A stretch of DNA of 20,935 nucleotides from Phycisphaerales bacterium UBA1161 (GTDB lineage Bacteria; Planctomycetota; Phycisphaerae; Tepidisphaerales; Tepidisphaeraceae), in contig DBZL01000038.1 in NCBI GenBank assembly GCA_002311745.1, positions 1 to 20,935 of the forward strand, read 5' to 3'. A model generated the notes under the pieces. It ran no database searches, had not been told where the DNA came from, and was given only the letters and a program-made list of their open reading frames with translations. The position numbers and the translations under genes are program-made. This document shows, piece after piece, positions 7,788 to 15,215 of this stretch. Position 1 is the first letter of the stretch. Each line of letters starts with the position of its first letter.

Positions 7788-8200
7788 ACTTACGTCGCTC
7801 ATGCAGAGGTGCTTGATCCCCGAATGAGGCGGCGCGATCCATGCCGCGGCAGCAGATTTTGCATCCATAGGCCCGACGAGGCGACTGCGTCGTTCGTTTA
7901 ACGTTTCGCATGGGGAAGCGGCGATATTTGCGCGTCGGCGGCCATGAAACTCGGACCCCCGGTGACTGCAAAAATCGAGAGACAATTGCTATTTGATGCC
8001 CGGCCGTAATACTTGTTAACATGTGGCCGAACGGCTATTAGGCGGCGCTAAGAGATGCCGCGAGGATGGCGACGCAAGTCATTGCGATCCGTCGGCCTTG
8101 TCGAGGGCGAGCCGGACGATCGTTGACCCGAATCATTCCGGCGCATCGTCGATGACTGAATGAGGTTTCTCAAAACGAGGACACACGTAGGGAGGTTTTC
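7788..8200 (+). other. 413-bp intergenic region: leader of the pseudopilin gene
   Basis: No convincing gene is present; the one short minus-strand frame here (8022-7780) overlaps the end of the symporter gene and has no recognisable product. The region holds a promoter-like pair (8013-8041) overlapped by the imperfect palindrome CTTGTTAACATG (8012-8023). An imperfect hairpin (8085-8096 with 8111-8122, ten of twelve pairs) lies in what would be a leader of about 150 bases. I see no known riboswitch and no clear terminator for the symporter. Confidence 0.5.
8013..8041 (+). promoter_or_regulatory. Candidate promoter for the LamG-pseudopilin gene
   Basis: TTGTTA (8013-8018), a 17-base spacer and TATTAG (8036-8041) each match the sigma-70 boxes at four of six positions. 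The spacing is ideal but the boxes are weak. The -35 box lies inside the imperfect palindrome CTTGTTAACATG, which could be an operator. Confidence 0.3.
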
Positions 8201-9466
8201 ATGAAACGGACCAAGGGCTTTACGCTCGTCGAATTGTTGGTGGTGATCGGAATCATCGCGGTTCTGATCTCCATTCTCTTACCATCCCTTGCCAAGGCCC
8301 AGCGGCAAGCCCGCCTGGCGCGTTGGAGTGAGTTCAGCAGCGGGATGCGTACCCAACAGTACCTCATCGGATACTGGAACATGCTGAACGACCAGGGCAA
8401 CGCGGTGGTCAAGAACCAGGCGGTGGTCTGCGATGACCAGCGCATGACCCCCAGCAGGTTGGACGGCATTGTCGGCGTGTACGGCGGCAAAAGCGGCAGC
8501 GGATACAATCCGGTGCACATCCCCCAAGCGTACTCCGGTGACGCCACCCTCGCCCAGATCTGGAGCGGCGAAGGTCGATTTGGGAACCCGGCCCTCACCG
8601 GTAGCCTCAACGGAGCCGACACCAGGAACGTGTCATCTAACCCGAACTTCTACTGGTTGTGCCTCGGGTTCGGCCCGGGCCAGGGTCAGTTGGGCCGCTT
8701 GATCACCAACGCGCAAGGCGGCAAAGCCGACCAACAATTCACCGTGTTTTTTTGGATCGGCGCCCCCCCCAGCCTTCTCGCTGGAATGACCCAATCGGCA
8801 AACGGTGTTCCCCTGTTCACTTGGGAAGACCCCAATAACAAGTATCTGATCCGCATCCGCGGTTATGGGAACAAAGTGCGCATGCAAGTGACCGAGAGTA
8901 GCACCTACGAAATACAGGACGGCGCCAACATGAGCGACCCCGAAGCCCCAACCAACGGCATGTGGGACTTCTGGGCGTTCACTTGTCACTACAGCGCCAG
9001 GGGCTTTGACAACACCAGTTCGACGGCGGCCCCGCAGATTCTGATGCGGGTGTACAGAAACGGGACCAACGTGACTCACGGCGGAAACGGTACAGACCCC
9101 CTGCCCGCAGAGTCCGGCGTCAAGGGTCTTTTCACCTACGCTGAGGCATTGGACGCGACCAACGCAGGCAAGAATCCCGGTCTCACGCCGCTGGACGGCT
9201 TCTTCACCTCTGGAATGCCCACCCAGCCGCCCATTCAGGTCGGCACCCCGGATACCAGCAATGCCATCCGTGAGACCATGATGCTGTTCTACGGCAAGAG
9301 GGGTGGCTCCTTGAAGTACGAATATTGGGGCCTGTGTGATGAATACGGCATCTTCGATAGGGACCTGAGCGACGCCGGCGACAAGACTGATGAGGTTAAG
9401 GACGGAGTGCTCAGCAACCCGACAGGCAACCTGATCGGCCAGATCTACAATTCTGGTCTGCCGTAA
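8201..9466 (+). CDS. Pseudopilin: type IV prepilin-type N-terminus with LamG/ConA-like C-terminal domain
   Basis: This 421-residue protein starts MKRTKG followed by FTLVELLVVIGIIAVLISI: a type IV prepilin leader with predicted peptidase cleavage after Gly6, Phe7 as new N-terminus and Glu at mature position 5. The rest is far longer than a classical pilin. From about residue 55 on it resembles a LamG/concanavalin-A-like sandwich, ending in a WGLCDEYGIFDRDLSDAG stretch like the DEVxIYxRALS end of LamG domains. The N-terminal helix should anchor it in the membrane or in a type II secretion/pilus-like assembly, with the sandwich outside. GGAGG five bases before ATG fixes the start. Coding homopolymers T7 (8747-8753) and C8 (8763-8770) lie close together. 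It sits between a uronate transporter candidate and a uronate isomerase, so binding of plant or algal polysaccharide is an attractive but unproven role. Confidence 0.88.
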   Translation: MKRTKGFTLVELLVVIGIIAVLISILLPSLAKAQRQARLARWSEFSSGMRTQQYLIGYWNMLNDQGNAVVKNQAVVCDDQRMTPSRLDGIVGVYGGKSGSGYNPVHIPQAYSGDATLAQIWSGEGRFGNPALTGSLNGADTRNVSSNPNFYWLCLGFGPGQGQLGRLITNAQGGKADQQFTVFFWIGAPPSLLAGMTQSANGVPLFTWEDPNNKYLIRIRGYGNKVRMQVTESSTYEIQDGANMSDPEAPTNGMWDFWAFTCHYSARGFDNTSSTAAPQILMRVYRNGTNVTHGGNGTDPLPAESGVKGLFTYAEALDATNAGKNPGLTPLDGFFTSGMPTQPPIQVGTPDTSNAIRETMMLFYGKRGGSLKYEYWGLCDEYGIFDRDLSDAGDKTDEVKDGVLSNPTGNLIGQIYNSGLP

Positions 9467-9487
9467 AGGTTTTTTGCAGATCGCCTA

Positions 9488-9531
9488 AAAGGAAGCGGAG
9501 GTAAGGTCTTGCAGACCCCTCCGCTTCCTTT
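9488..9531 (+). terminator. Strong nested stem-loop after the pseudopilin gene
   Basis: AAAGGAAGCGGAGG (9488-9501) pairs perfectly with CCTCCGCTTCCTTT (9518-9531), a 14-bp stem. Inside the loop GGTCT (9505-9509) pairs with AGACC (9513-9517). The structure starts 21 bases after the pseudopilin stop. The 3' side continues TTTGTGCTT, not a clean U-tract, so it may be a weak intrinsic terminator, an RNA-stability element, or both. Confidence 0.7.
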
Positions 9532-9564
9532 GTGCTTAAGTCGAGTTTATCCTTTCCAACCGAA

Positions 9565-10887
9565 ATGAACACCGAATCACTTTCCGCCGATCGGCTGGCG
9601 GCGACCGTGGAACGTGCCCTGGCGGCGCAGCCGATCGTGGACATGCACACGCATTTGTATCCGCCGACCTTTGGCACGCCCGACCCCAACGTCACCGGCC
9701 GCACCGATCCGGCCGGGCTTTTGCTTTGGGGCATCGACGAGCTGGTCACCTATCACTACCTGGTTGCCGAAGTCTATCGCGTCGTGCCCGCTTCCCAGCT
9801 CCCCTACGAGCAGTTTTGGAAGCTGAGCAAGCAACAGCAGGCGGATCACATCTGGAAACACCTCTTCGTCGAGCGCACGCCCATCAGCGAAGCCTGCCGC
9901 GGGGTGCTCACCGTCCTGCACCGCCTTGGGCTGGACCCCAACGAGAAATCGCTGGATGCCTATCGCGGCTTCTTCGCCAAGCAGGATCCCGGCAAATACA
10001 TCGACCGCGTGATGGAACTGGCCAACGTGTCGTCCATCACGATGACCAATCCCGTCTTTGACGACAACGAGCGTCAGCGCTGGCTGGCCAATCCCAACGT
10101 CGGCAGCGATCCGCGTTTCCAACCGGTGCTGCGGATCGATCCGCTATTGCGAGCGTGGCCGACGGCGGCCAAACGACTGAACGAATGGAAGTATCCCGTC
10201 ACCGAGGAGATTTCCGCCTCGACCATCCAGCAGGTCCGCCGATTCCTGCGCGATTGGATCGACCGCCAAAAGGCGATTTACCTGGCGGTCAGCTTGGGTC
10301 CGGAGTTCCGTTACCCGGCAGCCGGCGGGGATGCCGTCGCCCGTGCCGGACAGACCATCCTGGAAGAGGCCATCCTCCCGGTCTGCGCCGAACGCGGGCT
10401 GCCGTTTGCCATGATGATCGGATCCCAGCAGCGGGTGAACCCCGCTCTGGGCGACGGCGGCGACATGGTCGGCAAGTCGGACATCGCATCGGTCGTCAAC
10501 CTGTGTTATCAGTTTCCGTCCAACAAGTTCTTCGTCACCATGCTGGCCCGCGAAAACCAACACGAGATGTGCATCGCGGCCAGAAAATTCGGCAACCTCA
10601 TGATCTTCGGCTGCTGGTGGTTCCTGAACAACCCGAGCCTGATCGAGGAGATCGAGCGGATGCGGTTGGAACTGCTGGGCACCAGCTTCATCCCGCAGCA
10701 CTCCGATGCGCGCGTGCTGGATCAACTGGTGTACAAGTGGGACCACAGCCGACGCATTCTGGCCAAGGTCCTGACCGACAAATACGCCGATCTGCTCCGG
10801 GCCGGCCGGTGGGTCACGGAGGCCGACATCCAGCGCGACGTGCGCCTCATGCTGCGCGACAACTTCATCAACTTTCTGTCGCGGTAG
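9565..10887 (+). CDS. uxaC: Uronate (glucuronate/galacturonate) isomerase family protein, divergent clade
   Basis: This 440-residue protein belongs to the UxaC (COG1904) branch of the amidohydrolase superfamily. It has the metal-binding HTH pair in DMHTHLYPP (His28, His30), WGIDELVTYHYL, a GDGGDMVGKSDI stretch, GNLMIFGCWWFLNNP, which aligns by eye with the FGSGWWFND block of E. coli UxaC, and HSDAR (379-383) equivalent to its TDSRS, followed by SRRIL. UxaC interconverts D-galacturonate with D-tagaturonate, and D-glucuronate with D-fructuronate, in the cytoplasm. Outside these blocks it is far from E. coli UxaC, so exact substrate is open. I chose ATG at 9565; a GTG at 9532 in the same frame lies at the edge of the terminator stem. 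Neither has a clear Shine-Dalgarno site. It fits downstream of GH28 cleavage and uronate import. Confidence 0.78.
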   Translation: MNTESLSADRLAATVERALAAQPIVDMHTHLYPPTFGTPDPNVTGRTDPAGLLLWGIDELVTYHYLVAEVYRVVPASQLPYEQFWKLSKQQQADHIWKHLFVERTPISEACRGVLTVLHRLGLDPNEKSLDAYRGFFAKQDPGKYIDRVMELANVSSITMTNPVFDDNERQRWLANPNVGSDPRFQPVLRIDPLLRAWPTAAKRLNEWKYPVTEEISASTIQQVRRFLRDWIDRQKAIYLAVSLGPEFRYPAAGGDAVARAGQTILEEAILPVCAERGLPFAMMIGSQQRVNPALGDGGDMVGKSDIASVVNLCYQFPSNKFFVTMLARENQHEMCIAARKFGNLMIFGCWWFLNNPSLIEEIERMRLELLGTSFIPQHSDARVLDQLVYKWDHSRRILAKVLTDKYADLLRAGRWVTEADIQRDVRLMLRDNFINFLSR

Positions 10888-10910
10888 GATAGATGGCGAC
10901 GGAAAAAACG

Positions 10911-10937
10911 AAGCCCCGGACGCGCGTTCCGGGGCTT
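10911..10937. terminator. Bidirectional intrinsic terminator
   Basis: AAGCCCCGGA (10911-10920) pairs with TCCGGGGCTT (10928-10937) around a seven-base loop. The 3' side runs into TTTTT on the plus strand, and the AAAAAA upstream gives a U-tract on the minus strand. It sits between the convergent ends of the isomerase gene (10887) and the minus-strand gene ending at 10949, so it can serve both. Confidence 0.85.
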
Positions 10938-10948
10938 TTTCTGCGCTG

Positions 10949-11668
10949 TCATCGCGGCGCCATGCCGCTCTCATGCTTCAGCGCTTCGCGGTAGAGGGGG
11001 TCGATGGGATCGACGTTCATGGTGGCGCCGTCGGGACGAACGGTGATGGTGTAGACGTGATCGCGGTCGAAGGGGCCGTAGAGTCCTTCGCCCTGCATGG
11101 CGCGGATGCCGATGGCGTCGCGGGCGTCCTTGTCGTTGTAGAGCTTCCAGAAGCGGTTCCACAAATCCTGCTCGAACTGTGAGACTTGCGGATCGGCGCC
11201 GCGGTAGATGTCGGGGATGGTGCCGGGGGTGTCGATGAGCGCGCCTTCGGCGGGGGATTGGTTGGCGCCGTAGACGCGGACGAAGAGGATGATGCTCTGT
11301 CCGCGGAGGGGATCGCCGGCCTGAACGTACGGGTCCTTGAACTTGATGATCTGCGCGTCGAAGTGGGCCTCGTTGCCGGCGATGGTGAACTGGCGCGGGG
11401 GCAGGGCCGAGCCGTCGCGGCGATATTCCACGAACAGGAGCGTGCTCTGGAGCTGGCCCCCGACGGTTTTCTGGTCCGTCACCAGGATGCGGGCCACGCG
11501 CCGCTCGGCCTGCAGGCGCCCAACGATCTGCTCGAGCTGTTGCTTCTCTTGCTGCAACTGTTCGATCCGGAAGTCAGTGCTGGCGCGACGGTGATGGAGG
11601 TACAGCACCAGCGATCCGGCCAGGATCAACGCCAGCAGCAGGAGGTTTCTTCCTAAGGCGCGCAGCAT
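10949..11668 (-). CDS. Membrane-anchored coiled-coil protein of unknown function
   Basis: I do not recognise this 239-residue protein. It starts with a basic residue pair and one hydrophobic helix (about 8-24), then a charged coiled-coil-like stretch (about 35-60: FRIEQLQQEKQQLEQIVGRL). A globular region follows, with beta-rich blocks such as ARILVTDQKTVGG and SIILFVRVYG, and an acidic/aromatic block FEQDLWNRFWKLYNDKDARD. The topology suggests a single-pass inner-membrane protein with the coiled coil and globular part outside the cytoplasm. It is the last of three minus-strand genes, 99 bp after the previous one, and ends just before a bidirectional terminator. No strong ribosome binding site precedes ATG at 11668, but the membrane helix right after it supports this start. 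Confidence 0.75.
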   Translation of the reverse strand: MLRALGRNLLLLALILAGSLVLYLHHRRASTDFRIEQLQQEKQQLEQIVGRLQAERRVARILVTDQKTVGGQLQSTLLFVEYRRDGSALPPRQFTIAGNEAHFDAQIIKFKDPYVQAGDPLRGQSIILFVRVYGANQSPAEGALIDTPGTIPDIYRGADPQVSQFEQDLWNRFWKLYNDKDARDAIGIRAMQGEGLYGPFDRDHVYTITVRPDGATMNVDPIDPLYREALKHESGMAPR

Positions 11669-11767
11669 GAGCGGCTGTCTATAGAAGTTATCGGTCGCGG
11701 GGGGCTGGATGGCGGAAATATTTCCTGTCGGAATGGGAGCCCACGGTGTCGCGCACCGCCGCTTAAT

Positions 11768-13339
11768 CTATGGCAGGCTCAAATCGGGATTTTTCCATAG
11801 GCGCTGGAGCGTGGCGGCGTCGGTGGGCAGGACCATGAGGGTGGTTGGCTTATCATCCTGCGTGTAGGTGCTGGTGCTGCCGATGAGTTTGCCATCGGGG
11901 GTGTAGTAATAGAGGGTGGGCGGGCCTTCGAGGGTGATTTTGTCGACGATCTGAACGGCCTGGAACGTTTGGCCGTTGAAGCTGACCTGCTGAATGGGCA
12001 GGACGTCCACGTAGCGGGCCATCACTTGGCCGCCGGTGCCGTGGGGGGTAGCGCCCTGGGTATCGGGAACGAAGACGGCGAACATGTACGTTTTGGGGTG
12101 ATCCAGGGGCAAGAGGCTGGGCAGCAGGTAACTGATGGCCTGGGGAATGTAGAACGCGGGGACCTCGATTTTGAAGGGATTGAGTTGGACGGTGCGGTGG
12201 GTGGTGTTGACCTCGAGGGTGCGGACGATGCGGATGTCGACATTGCCCTGACCGGACAGTCCATGCTCGGTATTGTCGCCGCCCAAGTGGCCTTCTCTTC
12301 CGATCTGGGGCTGGATGACCACGGGCTGGGTTTGCTCGTCGCTGGTGGCCATCTGCTCGAAGCTGTCCAGAAGATCGCCCTTGGGTCCGGCGCATTTGGC
12401 GGCGGTGGACCACCCCTCGTGCTTGCGGTCCAGGGAGCAGGCCATCTTGGTGAGGGTATCCCAGTGCGCGGTGGGGGAGACGATCAGGCGCGAGCGCACG
12501 GCGATGTGAATCTGCGAGTTGTCGGTCGGCTTGTTTTTGTCATCGGCGTCTTCGACGGCGCAGGAATAACCGATGTCTTGGCCATCGCGAATGATGCGTT
12601 GCCATTGCTGGGGGATGAGGGCTGCGCGCAGGGGCTCGGCGTGGTCGCCGGACCAGGCGGCGAACAGGGCGCGGCTCTGGTAGAGGCGTTGGATCTGATC
12701 GTTGGCGATGTCGGTGCGATCCAGCAGCGTGAGCGAATCGACGACCTGGGCGAAGGTGTCGCCGGCCAATTTTTCGGCGGGGTTGACAATGTCCTCCGGT
12801 TCGGAGGCGGGCTTGGCGGGGCCGGTGAACTCGAGGAAGTAGTAGAGGCGCTGATCGGCATCGGGGACTTCGACGATGGCCTCCTGGGCCAGTCGCCGCT
12901 GGTGGGTGGGGGCGTCGTAGCGCACGGCGATCATGCCGACGCGGGCCCGGCCGACGGTGATCACCTCGTTGCGAAGGATTTTGGCACCGCTGAGGTTGGA
13001 TTGGAGGCGGTCGACGGTGTTTTCCAGCACGCCATCCTGCCTCTGGCCGAATTGATCGTCGTGGATGGTCAGGGGCAGCGAGCGCTCCAGACGCAGGCGC
13101 CAGACCTTCAGATGCCAGTTGTAATCGTCGCGGACGAACTCGACGACGGAGTCGGGCGTGGGCTTGTGGATTTCGGTGCAATCGGCGGGGGGGCGAAACT
13201 CCAGGCCGTAGGCTTTGCTGGAGAATTTGGGGCCCAAGAGGTCGGTGGGGTATGGGGGCCGTGTGGTGGGCGCGTCGCCGGCGGCGGGCGCGGCGGCCAG
13301 GATCAGGCAAATCGACAACACCAAGGCGCGTGGGCTCAT
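11768..13339 (-). CDS. Exported protein of unknown function, Mog1/PsbP-like N-terminal region possible
   Basis: This 523-residue protein starts with a clear Sec signal peptide (MSPRALVLSICLILAAAPAAGDA), with cleavage expected around residue 21-23. The following YGLEFRPPADC and VVEFVRDDYNWHLKVWRL blocks look like the start of a Mog1/PsbP-type (DUF1795-like) fold, a guess from pattern only. The C-terminal part has beta-rich blocks and ends TPDGKLIGSTSTY...LPTDAATLQRLWKNPDL. The neighbouring 588-residue protein ends in a similar pattern (RPDGALDHADL...LRPSTAAAIESALRTDPRL), so the two may share a domain. GAGGA seven bases before ATG at 13339 fixes the start. It lies 28 bp after its upstream neighbour and is almost certainly co-transcribed with it. 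Location: periplasm or beyond. Confidence 0.8.
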   Translation of the reverse strand: MSPRALVLSICLILAAAPAAGDAPTTRPPYPTDLLGPKFSSKAYGLEFRPPADCTEIHKPTPDSVVEFVRDDYNWHLKVWRLRLERSLPLTIHDDQFGQRQDGVLENTVDRLQSNLSGAKILRNEVITVGRARVGMIAVRYDAPTHQRRLAQEAIVEVPDADQRLYYFLEFTGPAKPASEPEDIVNPAEKLAGDTFAQVVDSLTLLDRTDIANDQIQRLYQSRALFAAWSGDHAEPLRAALIPQQWQRIIRDGQDIGYSCAVEDADDKNKPTDNSQIHIAVRSRLIVSPTAHWDTLTKMACSLDRKHEGWSTAAKCAGPKGDLLDSFEQMATSDEQTQPVVIQPQIGREGHLGGDNTEHGLSGQGNVDIRIVRTLEVNTTHRTVQLNPFKIEVPAFYIPQAISYLLPSLLPLDHPKTYMFAVFVPDTQGATPHGTGGQVMARYVDVLPIQQVSFNGQTFQAVQIVDKITLEGPPTLYYYTPDGKLIGSTSTYTQDDKPTTLMVLPTDAATLQRLWKNPDLSLP

Positions 13340-13367
13340 CGGGCAGTCCTCGTTGGGGCATCGTGGA

Positions 13368-15134
13368 CTAGCGGCCGCGGAGCGTCAAGCGAGGATCGGT
13401 CCGCAACGCGGATTCAATGGCCGCCGCCGTGCTGGGCCGCAGGGTCAGTTGGCCGGGCAAATCGGCGTGGTCCAGCGCGCCATCGGGGCGGAAAAACCAG
13501 CGGCTGATCTGCCCGGTGCCGTCGATCTGCACTTCGACGCAGCGCAGAGGCCCGGCATCGGGACCGCGACGGATCAGCAGCAGGATCGGCGCCGCGAACG
13601 CCTCGGCCTCGTTGCCCGGGAAACGGTCGGTCCACAGGGCCGTCGGCAACTGCCGGATCGTCGCCAGCAACCCGGGAAAATGCGCGCTGGAAACGAACGC
13701 GGGCGTTGGGGGCATGCTGGCGGGATACTCTTGGCCGCTGCGCATACGCAGCGAGGTGGTGATCGGATCGGCAAAGCGCGTCCCGGCGACGAAGGTGGGT
13801 TCTTCTTCGGTCTGCGAGTCGTAGCGAGCGGTCTGGCCCCAGGAGCTGGCCGGGCCGGCGCCCAGGCCCCAGCGCTGAGAGACGCGGGTGACGTTGCCCT
13901 GCCAATCGCGGCGCAGGGTGTCGCGCACGGGCGTTTGGCCGGAGGGGTCGACGTAGGCGTGGGTCCAGCCTTCGGCGACGCCGCTGCGCGACCAGAGCCA
14001 CCATTGCTCGCCCGGCTCCTGGACCGGCGCCGCCTCTGCCCCCGCCGCGCCGGCCGACAACAGCGCCTTCAAATCCACCGAACCATCCAGTTGAATCTTG
14101 TCGTGCAAGGCGTCAAACGCTTGGTCGAGGTCCGTCTCGCCGCTGGGGTACTGCGCCGTCAGCACGATCAGCAACCCTTGGCTGGTCTTGGAGGCGATGA
14201 GATAGGCGCGGCGATGAATCAGAATCGCGGGATTGGCCGAATCGCGCGGATCGATGCGCCAGCGGTCGTCCCGTTCGCGGATCAAGTCGGCATTCAGCCA
14301 TTTTTCCGTCTGCGCGGGGTCGCGCCAGTCGAGCTGTTCGCGTGCGGCCAGGGCGGACAGGAGCCAGCCCGATGGCAAGTCGGAATTGAACACCACGGGC
14401 ACGAATTGCGCCAACAGCCAGCCGCCACGCGAGGTCTGATGCACCATCGTGCCCTGATGGCGCAGCGGGTCGGGCTCGGGAAACAGAACGAAATCATCCG
14501 GCACGGCAATGCGAATGCCTTCGGAGAAATCCACGGTCGTCGCCGAGGTGGGCTGCAAGTTCGCGAGGGTGACGTGCTGCAGCACCTGGCGGATCAGCTT
14601 CCAGTCGGATTTGTCCATCACGCCGGGGGTTTCCATGCGAAGGGTGAAGGCCTGGCGCGAAGGCAACACGGCGCAGCAGCAGACGGTGGTTATCGGCTGG
14701 GCCGGAGCGTCGGCGGACAGGCGCACGGCGGTCCAGCGCGCGCACAGGCCGGGGAAGCCGCCCAGGGTGATCGGGGCGTAATCGGCATCATCGGCGTTCT
14801 GCGGAAACTGATCGGTGCGCACCAGGTATTCCAGCGGCGGCATGAGGCGATCGACGCGCTGGCGAATGAAGGTGAGCCTTCGGCCGGTGCCGCCGGGCTC
14901 GACCGCCTGGTGGATGGAAATTCCTCCCGGGTCGGTGGCGGAGGAGAGCTGCCAGTTGGCCGGCATGCGAAAACTGATCGGCCCATCGAGGATGGCGTCG
15001 CTCATGGGCACGGATTGAGCGCGGCGCAGGCCCCAGTCCACCAGGGCCGCCAGTCCCACGGCCGCGCACAGCATCACCCACATCAAGACCTGCATCGCCA
15101 GGTATCGCCGTCGGGAAAACTGCCAACGAGCCAT
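13368..15134 (-). CDS. Membrane-anchored protein of unknown function, related in layout to its downstream neighbour
   Basis: This 588-residue protein has a basic N-terminus and one hydrophobic helix (about 12-34), so it is probably anchored with its bulk outside the cytoplasm. Two FRMPANW/IRIAVPDDF-type blocks (about 55-65 and 208-218) suggest two copies of a Mog1/PsbP-like unit; this is pattern-based inference. A tryptophan-rich middle (QWWLWSRSGVAEGWTHAYVD, about 370-390) and the C-terminal RPDGALDHADLPGQL...RTDPRL part follow. A Cys cluster (VCCCAV, near residue 150) is unusual. It is the first gene of a three-gene minus-strand unit and diverges from transketolase across an 81-bp gap. No clear Shine-Dalgarno site precedes ATG at 15134; the membrane helix supports the choice. 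Confidence 0.78.
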   Translation of the reverse strand: MARWQFSRRRYLAMQVLMWVMLCAAVGLAALVDWGLRRAQSVPMSDAILDGPISFRMPANWQLSSATDPGGISIHQAVEPGGTGRRLTFIRQRVDRLMPPLEYLVRTDQFPQNADDADYAPITLGGFPGLCARWTAVRLSADAPAQPITTVCCCAVLPSRQAFTLRMETPGVMDKSDWKLIRQVLQHVTLANLQPTSATTVDFSEGIRIAVPDDFVLFPEPDPLRHQGTMVHQTSRGGWLLAQFVPVVFNSDLPSGWLLSALAAREQLDWRDPAQTEKWLNADLIRERDDRWRIDPRDSANPAILIHRRAYLIASKTSQGLLIVLTAQYPSGETDLDQAFDALHDKIQLDGSVDLKALLSAGAAGAEAAPVQEPGEQWWLWSRSGVAEGWTHAYVDPSGQTPVRDTLRRDWQGNVTRVSQRWGLGAGPASSWGQTARYDSQTEEEPTFVAGTRFADPITTSLRMRSGQEYPASMPPTPAFVSSAHFPGLLATIRQLPTALWTDRFPGNEAEAFAAPILLLIRRGPDAGPLRCVEVQIDGTGQISRWFFRPDGALDHADLPGQLTLRPSTAAAIESALRTDPRLTLRGR

Positions 15135-15215
15135 GCCGATATTGTATCGCCGCGCAACTCACTGTATTCTCCCGGGCCGACGTAATCCGGCCTTTTTGTA
15201 TTTGGAGAATCAGCC

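Noticed and set aside
7780..8022. 80-codon minus-strand open frame in the intergenic gap
   Set aside because: No ribosome binding site or recognisable feature, and it runs into the symporter gene's 3' end.
13215..15185. 656-codon plus-strand open frame
   Set aside because: It lies opposite two well-supported minus-strand genes with signal/membrane segments, is Arg/Gly/Gln-rich without domains, and overlaps the transketolase leader.
15135..15215. TTGTAT-17-TATTCT promoter for transketolase
   Set aside because: The spacing is right, but the -35 box matches consensus at only three of six positions; too weak to call.
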